A stretch of DNA of 64,000 nucleotides from Opitutia bacterium. Lineage in GTDB: Bacteria; Verrucomicrobiota; Verrucomicrobiia; Opitutales; T3Sed10-336. Below, piece by piece: positions 53,877 through 62,001 of the stretch (positions are counted from its first letter, which is position 1; each line of letters starts with the position of its first letter). The translations under genes and the position numbers were made by a program. Where the stretch lies: positions 1 through 64,000 of the forward strand of contig PWMU01000026.1 of the NCBI GenBank assembly GCA_003558065.1, in the 5' to 3' direction. The notes under the pieces were generated by a model. That model saw only the letters and a list, made by a program, of their open reading frames with translations. It had not been told where the DNA came from and did not search any database.

Positions 53877-56288
53877 ATGAGCGTAAGAATACATCAAATT
53901 TCCAAGAAAACCGGCATTGCGAATAAAGAACTGATTGCTCTCTTGAAAACCCGGGGCTTCAACGTCACCAGTCCGTCCAGCTCCATTGACAATATTTCAG
54001 CCGAATCACTGGTCGAAGAGTTGATGAAATCCGGCGGGGCGTCCGGGGCCGATACGGCCGAAGAGCCTGTTTCAGGCGGGGAAACCGAGACGGACGATAC
54101 CCAGGAAGTTATGGAAAAAACGGAAGAGCGCGAGGCGCCTCCTTCGACGCCCGGCGGTCTTCCTCCGGGCGTATTTGTCAAATCGGCTGAAGATGTCCGG
54201 CGTGAACGCGCCAAGATTGAAGAAGCCAGGAAAGCGTCCAGGCAGCAACCGGCGGCTTCCACGTCACCGCCGCCGGAACCGCCGAAACCGTCCGCTCCGC
54301 CGTCACCCCCGGCAAAGCCGGCGCCGGCGTCCAAGGCCCCGCCGCCGCCGCGTCCGGGAGGAAGCCCTCCGGCTCCCCCCGCGTTTCCCGGCGTGAAGCC
54401 TCACGCGCCCCCCTCCAAGGAGTCCCCTTCCCCGGGAGGCGATCCCTCCGAAAAGGAAAAAGAAGCCGCCTCCGCGGAAGGGGCGCCGGCCGAGTCCGAG
54501 GAGGAACTGCGCGTCCTTCAGGTCAAGCCGCCCATCGTGGTCCGCGATTTTGCCCAGCAGCTGGGAATCAAGCCGTTTCGCCTCATCTCGGAACTCATGG
54601 AGATGAATATCTTCGCCTCCATGAATCAGGTCATCGACGAGAATGTCGCCCTGGATGTGGCGGAGAAGCACGGTTACCTGCTTGAGGTCAAGCACCGCAA
54701 AGCGGCGGCGGGCACCCCGGAAAAAGAGGAGGTGGAGGAGAAGAAACAGATTGATGACAGCAAGTTTCTCGAGCCCCGTCCGCCGGTGGTTTGCATACTC
54801 GGACACGTCGACCACGGCAAGACCACTCTGCTGGATTATATCCGCAAGGAAAATGTTGCCGGGGGCGAAGAGGGCGGCATTACCCAGCATATCGGCGCCT
54901 ATCAGATCGAAATAAACGGGCAGCAAATTACTTTTCTGGATACACCCGGCCACGCCGCGTTTACCAAAATGCGCAAACGGGGCGCCGGTGTCACCGACAT
55001 CGCCGTTCTCGTGGTTGCCGCGGACGACGGGTTTATGCCGCAGACCGATGAGGCACTGAAGCATGCCCAGGCAGCCGCGGTTCCCGTGGTGGTCGCCGTC
55101 AACAAGATGGACGTCAAGGGAGCCGATCTCGACCGTGTGAAGAGGCAGATGCAGGAGCGCGGCATTTCCCCTGAGGATTTGGGCGGTGAAACGATCGTGG
55201 TTCCCATTTCCGCGATCAAGGGCGAAGGGGTCGACAGCCTTCTCGAAATGCTCCTCCTGCAATCGGAGATCCTTGAACTGAAGGCGAATCCCCAGCGCCG
55301 GGCCGAAGGCATCATTATCGAGTCCGAGATCGAGGTGGGTCGCGGACCGTCGGCAACGGTGATCGTCCAGCACGGAACCCTCAAATCCGGCGAGGCGATT
55401 GTCTGCGGCTCGAGTTACGCGAAGGTTCGGGCCATGTTCGACGACAAGGGGAAAACCCTCAAGAAGGCGCCTCCCTCGACTCCCGTTCGCGTTATCGGCT
55501 GGACTGAGGCGCCGGAGGTCGGCGCGAAATTCAGGGCTGTCAAGACCGAACGTGAAGCGCGACGGCTCGTGGAGGATGAGCAGATCGAGGAGAAACGCCG
55601 TAGCGCTGCTGAAGAAGTGGCCGTGGGCCAGCCCAAAACCCTGGAAAACCTGTTTGAGGCGATCGAGAGCACCAAGAAAAAGACCTTCAGGGTCGTGGTC
55701 CGGTGCGATGTCCAGGGATCCGTGGAGGCGGTAACCGGGCTGCTCGAATCCATCGAGAGCGACAAGGTCGATTTGGAGATTCTCCAGGCGGATGTCGGGC
55801 TGGTTACCCGCAAGGATGTCCTTATGGCCAGCGCCGCCGAGGCCGCCATTATCGGGTTCAACGTGAAACTCGAGCCCGGTGTTCCCAAGTTTGCCAAGCA
55901 CCACAACGTACCGATTTACCAGTTCGGGGTCATCTACCAGCTCGTCGACCAGGTGAAGGAGATTCTGACGGGCATGCTCGATCCCGATTACATCGAGAAC
56001 AAGATCGGGGCGGCGGAAGTGCGCCAGGTGTTCCCGGTGGCAAAGAATCTGATTGCCGGTTGTCTCGTGACCGAGGGCAAGATCATTCGCGATGGACGTG
56101 CCCGGCTTCTGCGCAAGGGTGAGGTGATCGGGGAAACCCGTATCAGGACGCTCAAGCGTTTCAAGGACGATGCAACCGAAGTCCGAGCAGGTTTTGAATG
56201 CGGCGTTGGACTCGACAAGTCCAAGCGCTTCGAAGAGGGCGATGTCATCGAATGCTTCGAAGTGCAGGAAAAACGGCCTTCTCTTTAA
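53877..56288 (+). CDS. infB: Translation initiation factor IF-2
   Basis: An 803-aa GTPase that places initiator fMet-tRNA on the ribosome. It begins with an IF2N helix-turn domain (VRIHQISKKTGIANKELIALLKTRGF), then a long proline-rich disordered linker (about 85-205, rich in PPEPPKPSAPPSPPAKPAP-like runs). A second IF2N-like block follows (VVRDFAQQLGIKPFRLISELMEMNIF, about 222-275). The G domain has GHVDHGKTTL at about 309, DTPGHAAF at about 356 and NKMD at about 409. Domains II-IV follow, ending with GFECGVGLDKSKRFEEGDVIECFE. rbfA starts 30 bp later. The Pro/Ala-rich linker is common in GC-rich phyla. Confidence 0.97.
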   Translation: MSVRIHQISKKTGIANKELIALLKTRGFNVTSPSSSIDNISAESLVEELMKSGGASGADTAEEPVSGGETETDDTQEVMEKTEEREAPPSTPGGLPPGVFVKSAEDVRRERAKIEEARKASRQQPAASTSPPPEPPKPSAPPSPPAKPAPASKAPPPPRPGGSPPAPPAFPGVKPHAPPSKESPSPGGDPSEKEKEAASAEGAPAESEEELRVLQVKPPIVVRDFAQQLGIKPFRLISELMEMNIFASMNQVIDENVALDVAEKHGYLLEVKHRKAAAGTPEKEEVEEKKQIDDSKFLEPRPPVVCILGHVDHGKTTLLDYIRKENVAGGEEGGITQHIGAYQIEINGQQITFLDTPGHAAFTKMRKRGAGVTDIAVLVVAADDGFMPQTDEALKHAQAAAVPVVVAVNKMDVKGADLDRVKRQMQERGISPEDLGGETIVVPISAIKGEGVDSLLEMLLLQSEILELKANPQRRAEGIIIESEIEVGRGPSATVIVQHGTLKSGEAIVCGSSYAKVRAMFDDKGKTLKKAPPSTPVRVIGWTEAPEVGAKFRAVKTEREARRLVEDEQIEEKRRSAAEEVAVGQPKTLENLFEAIESTKKKTFRVVVRCDVQGSVEAVTGLLESIESDKVDLEILQADVGLVTRKDVLMASAAEAAIIGFNVKLEPGVPKFAKHHNVPIYQFGVIYQLVDQVKEILTGMLDPDYIENKIGAAEVRQVFPVAKNLIAGCLVTEGKIIRDGRARLLRKGEVIGETRIRTLKRFKDDATEVRAGFECGVGLDKSKRFEEGDVIECFEVQEKRPSL

Positions 56289-56318
56289 GGGATGCTGAGG
56301 GATTGCAGCCGGAATGAC

Positions 56319-56675
56319 ATGAGTCAGCGCACCGTCAGAGTAAACGAATTGATCAAGCGGGAGGTCAGTGATATTCTGCACACCCGCTTCCGGAGCGAAT
56401 CGGTGTACATCACTATTACCGATGTCGAGGTCGCTCCGGACCTTCGACGCGCGCGTGTCTTTTACTCGGTCATCGGAGACGAGGCCCGGGTTCGGGAGTC
56501 CCAGGTGTGGCTGGACGGCAGCCGCGAGGAGATACGCCGTTTTCTCGGCCGGCGAATTGTTCTGAAGTTTCTGCCCCACCTGAGCTTTCACAACGATCCG
56601 TCAATTGAACGGGGCATGAACCTGATCAACCTCCTCGACGAACTCGAGGAAAACGAGGGCGGTCCGGACAAATAG
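56319..56675 (+). CDS. rbfA: 30S ribosome-binding factor A
   Basis: A 118-aa KH-like assembly factor binding 16S rRNA precursor during small-subunit maturation. The family opening RTVRVNELIKREVSDILHTRF is complete, as are the central VYITITDVEVAPDLRRARVFYSV and the C-terminal RRIVLKFLPHLSFHNDPSIERG. The start at 56319 is preferred (MSQRTVRVN); ATG 56292 would add nine residues unlike the family. It lies 30 bp after infB and seven bases before the DHH phosphoesterase, in the standard nusA-infB-rbfA order. Confidence 0.95.
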   Translation: MSQRTVRVNELIKREVSDILHTRFRSESVYITITDVEVAPDLRRARVFYSVIGDEARVRESQVWLDGSREEIRRFLGRRIVLKFLPHLSFHNDPSIERGMNLINLLDELEENEGGPDK

Positions 56676-56681
56676 GATCCC

Positions 56682-57701
56682 ATGTACTTCGAGCAGCTTT
56701 CACCCGCTTTCGGGACTTTCGTCGACTCTGTGCGGGAAAAGAAAGTGGTGGTGGTGGGCCATGCCCGGCCGGACGGCGACTGCATCGGGTGCCAGGTGGC
56801 CCTCGGCAGGGTGTTGCGCGCGATGGGAGCGGAGTCCGTGTGCCTCAACCAGGACCCGGTGCCCCGCCGGCTTGATTTTCTCTGCCCGGAGGAGTTTTTC
56901 GTGAAGCCCGGCGAGTGGAAACCGGAGGGACACGTAGCGGTGGCCGTCGATTGCGCCGATCCCGACCGGCCGGGAGTTGCGGTGAGGGACCTCTTGGCCG
57001 GGTTCGACGCCAACATCGATCACCATATTTCCAACACGGGGTACGCCGGGCTCAACCTCGTCGACAGTACGTCCGCAGCAACCGCCGAGATCCTGGCGGG
57101 ACTGTTCCTCGACAACGGTTACCCGATCGATCCAATCACCGCCCTGGGCCTGTACGTCGGGATCGCAACGGACACCGGGCAGTTTCGTTTTCCCTCCACG
57201 ACACCGCGGGTCTTCGAGATTTCCGGCCGCCTGCTGCACCTGGGTGCCGATCCCGCCCGGGCTTCACGGTGCCTGTATGAGCGAGAGTCCCTGGAGAAAA
57301 TGAAACTGCTCGAGGCCTACCTTTCCAGTCTGAGGCTCGAGTGCGGGAACCGGGTTTGCCTGGGGGTGCTGCCGCAGGATGTTTTCCGGAAAACCGGCGC
57401 CGGACCCGACGATACCGAGGGACTCGTCGATTACGCGCGCTCTATCGACGGCGTCGATATCGGGGTCATTCTGGAAGACAGGGGCGTTGAGATTAAAGGG
57501 AGCTTCCGGGCGAAGGACCCGCGCTACCGGGTGTGCGATCTTGCCCGGCACTTCGGCGGCGGCGGTCACGATTGCGCCGCCGGATTTACGGTTGAAATGC
57601 CTTTCGACAGCTTTTACCCGAACTTGCTTAAGGTTCTCCTGGAGCACTTCCGGGAGGTCGATTCAGGCGGCGACAAACAGGAAACTGACGGTGGAAAATA
57701 A
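56682..57701 (+). CDS. nrnA: DHH/DHHA1 phosphoesterase, NrnA-like oligoribonuclease/pAp phosphatase
   Basis: A 339-aa phosphoesterase that degrades nanoRNA and dephosphorylates pAp in relatives. Metal motifs are in order: VVVVGHARPDGDCIGCQVAL (the first His/Asp set), AVDCADPDRPGVA, NIDHHISNTGYAGLNLVD (DHH), and DTGQFRFPSTTPRVFEI. The DHHA1 substrate-binding domain ends with the glycine-rich FGGGGHDCAAGFTVE. The length is typical. It sits between rbfA and truB, overlapping truB by 11 bp, the usual position in many bacteria. Substrate preference between nanoRNA and pAp cannot be read from sequence. Confidence 0.94.
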   Translation: MYFEQLSPAFGTFVDSVREKKVVVVGHARPDGDCIGCQVALGRVLRAMGAESVCLNQDPVPRRLDFLCPEEFFVKPGEWKPEGHVAVAVDCADPDRPGVAVRDLLAGFDANIDHHISNTGYAGLNLVDSTSAATAEILAGLFLDNGYPIDPITALGLYVGIATDTGQFRFPSTTPRVFEISGRLLHLGADPARASRCLYERESLEKMKLLEAYLSSLRLECGNRVCLGVLPQDVFRKTGAGPDDTEGLVDYARSIDGVDIGVILEDRGVEIKGSFRAKDPRYRVCDLARHFGGGGHDCAAGFTVEMPFDSFYPNLLKVLLEHFREVDSGGDKQETDGGK

Positions 57702-58410
57702 GGATTTCGAGGGCATTCTGCTGATTGACAAACCGAAGGGCGTCACTTCGCACGATGTGGTGTCGCGTCTGCGGCGGAAGTTGAAAATGAAGCGTATCGG
57801 CCATGCCGGCACACTTGATCCGATGGCGACGGGACTGCTGCTGATGCTCATCGGAAAAGCAACGAAGGCGTCCCAGTTTTTGATCAGCCTGGATAAGGAG
57901 TACGAGGGAGCGGTTCGTCTCGGTCAGACCACCAACACCCAGGATGCGGAGGGGGAGATCATGGTCGAGTCTCCGGTCCCGGAACTGACCGAAGAGGACA
58001 TTCGCCGGCAAATGGAATCCTTTGTCGGCGACCAGTACCAGGTGCCGCCCATGCATTCGGCCATCAAAGTGGACGGCGTTCCCTTGTACAAGATGGCGCG
58101 AAAGGGAAAGGAAATTGTTCGCGAACCCCGGTTTATTCGCGTCTCCCTCTTCGAGCTTCTGGCCGTCAATTTACCCGATATGGAGTTTCGTGTCGCCGCG
58201 TCAAAGGGGTTTTACGTGCGCACGCTGGCGCACGATTTCGGCGCCCGGATCGGGTGCGGCGGTCACCTCGTCCGGTTGCGTCGCACCACCGTCGGGACGT
58301 TTTCCCTCGCCGAGGCTCTTCCGCTGGAGGAGGTCGAAGCGCTCGCCCCTTCCGGGATTGAGAAGCGGTTGCTTCCCGTCAGCCGGGTTGTTCCCAGTCA
58401 TGCCTTATGA
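57691..58410 (+). CDS. truB: tRNA pseudouridine(55) synthase TruB
   Basis: A 239-aa enzyme that makes Psi55 in the T-loop of tRNAs. Motifs are GILLIDKPKGVTSHDVVSRLRR, the catalytic-Asp block RIGHAGTLDPMATGLLLMLIG, KEYEGAVRLGQTTNTQDAEG, QVPPMHSAIKVDGVPLYKMAR and FYVRTLAHDFGARIGCGGHL. All family blocks are present. It starts at GTG 57691, inside the 3' end of the nrnA gene (11-bp overlap), and its stop overlaps the ribF start (ATGA). The C-terminal PUA-like domain of longer TruBs is absent, giving the shorter form. Confidence 0.95.
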   Translation: MENKDFEGILLIDKPKGVTSHDVVSRLRRKLKMKRIGHAGTLDPMATGLLLMLIGKATKASQFLISLDKEYEGAVRLGQTTNTQDAEGEIMVESPVPELTEEDIRRQMESFVGDQYQVPPMHSAIKVDGVPLYKMARKGKEIVREPRFIRVSLFELLAVNLPDMEFRVAASKGFYVRTLAHDFGARIGCGGHLVRLRRTTVGTFSLAEALPLEEVEALAPSGIEKRLLPVSRVVPSHAL

Positions 58411-59399
58411 AGTTTCCCGTGAAAGTTCGATCCCTGGATGGAATTGACCTTGAAGGCCGGCCGCTTCACCTCGCGATTGGAATGTTCGATGGCGTACACC
58501 TGGGGCACCAGAGCGTGATCGAGGCGGCGGTCCAGTCGGCACGGCGCGAGACCGGTATCGCCGGCGTTCTCACTTTCCAACCCCATCCCAGCGTCCTGTT
58601 CCGTCCCGAAAATCCGACCCGGCTCATCATGAACGCCGCCTGCAAGGCACGGCTTTTTCACGCGCTGGGAGCCGATATCGTGATCGAGCAGCGCTTCGAT
58701 CCGGCCTTTGCTTCGATTTCTCCGGAGGAATTCATTCCCTATCTCGTCGAGCGCCTGCCGACATTGAAATCGATTTATGTAGGCGAGAACTGGCGGTTCG
58801 GAAAGGGGCGCGCGGGCGATGTCTCCCTGCTGGTCAAAGAGGCGCTGCGCCGCTCTATCAACGTGGTGAGTATTCCCCGCCTTTACTGCAACGGCAAGGC
58901 GATCAGCAGCAGTCGCATCCGCGAGTGCCTGGCTTGCGGGCATCTTGAGGAAGCGAATTCATTGCTTGGATACAGCTATTTCAGCGAAGGCCAGGTGCGC
59001 GAGGGCCGGCAGTTGGGCAGGAAGTTGGGCTTTCCGACTCTCAACCTTGAATGGGCGGGCGATCTGCGGCCGCGTTTCGGCGTTTATGCGGTGCGCATTG
59101 CCGCCGCCGATGCCGTGGAGGCCCACGGTATTCCGGCATCGGGCTTGTCATGCCCGAGGGTTCCCGCAGTGGCGAATTTCGGTATCCGGCCGACCGTGAC
59201 GAACGAGAGTGAGGCCGAACCTGTTCTGGAAGTGCATCTGCTCGGGGACTCCTGCCCTTTCGGCCCGGGCGACCGGGTGTTTGTCGAATGGCTCTCTTTT
59301 CTGCGCCCCGAAAATAAATTTGAGAGCACCGATGCCCTCAAGCGACAAATCGCTCGGGATTGCGAGGACGCCCGTCGCTGTCTCAATGAAGGAGATTGA
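58407..59399 (+). CDS. ribF: Bifunctional riboflavin kinase/FAD synthetase
   Basis: A 330-aa enzyme that phosphorylates riboflavin to FMN and adenylates FMN to FAD. The N-terminal nucleotidyltransferase domain has AIGMFDGVHLGHQSVI and the later SSSRIRECLACGHLEEANSLLGY. The C-terminal riboflavin kinase domain has GRQLGRKLGFPTLNLEW and PAVANFGIRPTVTNES with LEVHLLG near residue 275. The length and domain order are normal. It is the last gene of the nusA operon; its start overlaps truB by four bases. Thirty-nine bases separate it from the convergent response regulator. Confidence 0.96.
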   Translation: MKFPVKVRSLDGIDLEGRPLHLAIGMFDGVHLGHQSVIEAAVQSARRETGIAGVLTFQPHPSVLFRPENPTRLIMNAACKARLFHALGADIVIEQRFDPAFASISPEEFIPYLVERLPTLKSIYVGENWRFGKGRAGDVSLLVKEALRRSINVVSIPRLYCNGKAISSSRIRECLACGHLEEANSLLGYSYFSEGQVREGRQLGRKLGFPTLNLEWAGDLRPRFGVYAVRIAAADAVEAHGIPASGLSCPRVPAVANFGIRPTVTNESEAEPVLEVHLLGDSCPFGPGDRVFVEWLSFLRPENKFESTDALKRQIARDCEDARRCLNEGD

Positions 59400-59438
59400 A
59401 CTGGCGGGGCCGGGACGGCCGCGTTGACAAAACGGCTC

Positions 59439-59936
59439 CTACACCGGTCCCTTGACCTTCTGGTGCACCGGCCTGAGATTGAATGATTCCCGGTGGCTTA
59501 ACTCTGACTCTGAAGCAACCGGACTCTGCTCCTGGCTCGCCCGCTCAATCAGGCTTTCCACCCTCTGGGAAAATGTCCCGAAAGCAAAAGGCTTTCTGAG
59601 GAAATCCGACCGTTCGTCCAGCCCCCGCTCGATACTTCCCATCGAAGGCGAGTAACCGGAAATGAAAAGGATGGGCAACTGCGAGTCGGTGGCCCGGACA
59701 TGCCGTGCCAACTCCATTCCGTCCATTCCGGGCATCCGAATGTCCGTGATCATCACCTCGAAGCGGGCGTGCCCTTCGCGTTCAAGGACCTCAAGGGCTT
59801 CATAGCCGTTCTGCGCAACAGTGGCTTCAAATCCCATCTGCTTGAGCAACACGCAAAGCAGCCCCCGCAGGGCCGCGTCATCATCGACCAGCAACGCGTG
59901 TCTTGGGTGGCCGGTATCTCCGTCGTACGTCCTCAT
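59439..59936 (-). CDS. Stand-alone receiver-domain response regulator
   Basis: A 165-aa CheY-like receiver without an output domain. The acidic pocket is DDD (18-20), the phospho-acceptor Asp65 lies in VMITDIRMPGMDGMEL, Ser93 is in ILFISGYSP, and the invariant Lys115 is in FLRKPFAFG. A C-terminal tail of about 40 residues (EQSPVASESELSHRESF) is polar and disordered. Receiver plus FISGY pattern resembles receivers of hybrid-kinase origin. No histidine kinase is adjacent, so its partner is encoded elsewhere. It is convergent with ribF and separated by 100 bp from the Kdo-transferase gene on the same strand. Confidence 0.92.
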   Translation of the reverse strand: MRTYDGDTGHPRHALLVDDDAALRGLLCVLLKQMGFEATVAQNGYEALEVLEREGHARFEVMITDIRMPGMDGMELARHVRATDSQLPILFISGYSPSMGSIERGLDERSDFLRKPFAFGTFSQRVESLIERASQEQSPVASESELSHRESFNLRPVHQKVKGPV

Positions 59937-60036
59937 TCTCTAACGAGGTTATCATTTTTTACGAGCGGAAACAATAGGGGGCGGCCCTATCCGGACGTAA
60001 GAGAAACACGTCTTCAGGGTGTGGGGTCTACACGTA

Positions 60037-61362
60037 TTAGTCCGGATTTTTCAATACTTCGCGGATCGCCTCGAGGGTCTTTCCGACCGCACCCCGGTTG
60101 GCGGCGTGCCAGTTGCGCGCGTTTGCGGCGATCTCGCGCCGCCGGTCCGGGTCCTTCAGCAAGCGCAACGCCTGTTCGGCGAGATCGACGTCGTCGCCGA
60201 CCACCACCGCGGCGTCGGAATCGACCAATTGGCGGGCGAGGGTGCGGAAATTCGTCATGTAGGGGCCGTAGAGCAATGCCTTGCCGAAGGCGGCTGCCTC
60301 GATCGGGGTCTGTCCTCCATCTCGTTGATGCCGCGGGGACAGGGACTTTCCGATGAACGCGACGTCCGCGAGTTGAGTGAACAGCAGAAGTTCTCCCGTG
60401 GTGTCGGCGACGGCGACCTCAACCGGCTGTTCCGCCGGGCCGGCCGTCCGGAAATGGGAGCGATAGGAGAACTCCCCGAGCGTTTTCCGGATTTCCTCGC
60501 GGCGTTCCATGTGGCGGGGAACGATGAGAAGCTGGCACTCGAAACCGGCTTCATGCGCTTTCTGAAGGAGCCGTAGCAGCGCCGCTTCTTCTCCCGGCCA
60601 GGTGGAGGAGCCCAGAATCAGGGGCGGAAACGTCTCCTCTCTCCCAGGACCGGTGGTGTACAAGCCGATTTCCCGGCGCAATTGGCGGATTTGTTCGTCG
60701 TTCAGGACGGGCTCCAGGTTGACGTCGAGCTTGATGTTTCCGGAGGTTTCGACCTTCGACGGCTCTGCGCCGAGCTCGATGAATCGATCGGCGTCGGCAT
60801 CGGAGGCGGCCAGGACGCGAGTGAATTTCCCAAGAAGCCGTGCCGTGAGGAAGGAAAGGGCCGAGAGGCGTCCGAACGAGCGGTCGGAAACGCGGGCGTT
60901 GATCAGGATGAACGGGACACCGCGCGAAGCCGCCTGGTGAAGGTGTTCGGGCCACAGCTCCGATTCCATCAGGAGGCAGAGGTCCGGCCGGACACGATTC
61001 CAGGCCCGCCGGCTGAAGGGCCAGAAATCCAGGGGAAAATAGGCCAGGCCGACGAGCCGGTTGCGGTAGCGTTCCCGCGCCAGCGCATACCCGGTGCTGG
61101 TGGTGGTGGTGAGAAAAACCTCCGTTCCGGGATCTTTGTTCAATTCTTTAAGAAGGGGAGCGGCGGCGAACACTTCCCCCACGCTGACCGCCTGCAGCCA
61201 GACACGGCGTACGCCCTCTTTCTTCGGGGGCAGATCCTGAAGAGCTCCGAAACGCGTACCGAAGCCTTCCCGGTAACCTCCCCGCCGCTTCATGCGCAGC
61301 GCGTAACGCGGAAGCAGGATCGCCAGCAGGGGAAGGAAGAGAATGCGGTAGGCCCATATCAT
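60037..61362 (-). CDS. waaA: 3-deoxy-D-manno-octulosonic acid (Kdo) transferase
   Basis: A 441-aa inner-membrane GT30 glycosyltransferase that adds Kdo to lipid A. An N-terminal membrane anchor (about 3-18) precedes VWLQAVSVGEVFAAAPLL, the family's acceptor motif with its catalytic Glu. LTTTTSTGYALARE, DLCLLMESELWPEHLHQAASRGVPFILINARVS and TSGNIKLDV follow. The donor-binding block, usually GGHNPLEP in relatives, is here SPRHQRDGGQTPIEAAAFGKALLYGP, a visibly different spacing and sequence. It establishes that the organism makes LPS with Kdo. It lies downstream of the HIT gene on the minus strand, with a 94-bp gap. Confidence 0.92.
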   Translation of the reverse strand: MIWAYRILFLPLLAILLPRYALRMKRRGGYREGFGTRFGALQDLPPKKEGVRRVWLQAVSVGEVFAAAPLLKELNKDPGTEVFLTTTTSTGYALARERYRNRLVGLAYFPLDFWPFSRRAWNRVRPDLCLLMESELWPEHLHQAASRGVPFILINARVSDRSFGRLSALSFLTARLLGKFTRVLAASDADADRFIELGAEPSKVETSGNIKLDVNLEPVLNDEQIRQLRREIGLYTTGPGREETFPPLILGSSTWPGEEAALLRLLQKAHEAGFECQLLIVPRHMERREEIRKTLGEFSYRSHFRTAGPAEQPVEVAVADTTGELLLFTQLADVAFIGKSLSPRHQRDGGQTPIEAAAFGKALLYGPYMTNFRTLARQLVDSDAAVVVGDDVDLAEQALRLLKDPDRRREIAANARNWHAANRGAVGKTLEAIREVLKNPD

Positions 61363-61456
61363 GATAACAGGAGTACGGTAATGACAATCGCGGCCGGGCT
61401 TAAAGCCTGTTTTCGAGGGAAATCGGGACTCCGCTGTTCGAGTGTTCAGCTCCGCT

Positions 61457-61801
61457 TCAGCCCGGCGGCCACGACAGCCGACGGCCGGCCAGCATGTGGA
61501 TATGCAGGTGGGGAATGTCTTCGCCGGCGTTCTTCCCGTTGTTGACCACGAGACGAAAGCCGTCGGCGAGCTGCAGTTTGTTTGCCAGTTCTCCTGCCGT
61601 CAGAAACAGGTGGCCGAGGAGGTCCCGGTCGTCGGCCGAAGCCTCGCCCATCCTGGGAATGGGCTTCTTCGGAATGATCAGCAGGTGGACCGGCGCCTGG
61701 GGGTTGATGTCGTGAATGGCGATACAGCGATCATCTTCATGCTCGATCCGGGACGGGATTTCCCGGTCGATGATTTTGCTGAAAAGGGTCTTCTCGTTCA
61801 T
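61457..61801 (-). CDS. HIT-family protein (HINT-like)
   Basis: A 114-aa histidine-triad nucleotide hydrolase/transferase. The triad His98-x-His100-x-His102 lies in GEDIPHLHIHMLAGR. The N-terminal block TLFSKIIDREIPSRIEHEDDRCIAIHDINPQAPVHLLIIPKKPI is the HINT-type nucleotide-binding pattern. The length is typical of bacterial HinT. The ATG at 61801 gives MNEKTLFSKII, the usual start. It is divergent from the PPi-PFK gene and upstream of the Kdo transferase on the same strand. Phosphoramidase activity is expected from the family. Confidence 0.94.
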   Translation of the reverse strand: MNEKTLFSKIIDREIPSRIEHEDDRCIAIHDINPQAPVHLLIIPKKPIPRMGEASADDRDLLGHLFLTAGELANKLQLADGFRLVVNNGKNAGEDIPHLHIHMLAGRRLSWPPG

Positions 61802-62001
61802 GCGGGAGATACTAAAGTTGAATGGGGGAACGGGCAAGCACCGGATAGGATCCGGGGTCAGCCCGCGTGCCTCATTCGATTAACTCAACGATTATGAATG
61901 ATTTGTAACTGTTCAGTGCAGGTGAAATAAAGTTTGCCAATCAACGGGGATTTCCCTTTTCGTAATGCAGGCTACAAATTTGAACGTATAGACCGTATTT
62001 T

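Noticed and set aside
54303-56591. Open frame of about 760 codons antisense to infB
   Set aside because: It mirrors the coding bias of infB, has no motif and no ribosome-binding site context, and would run through essential coding sequence.
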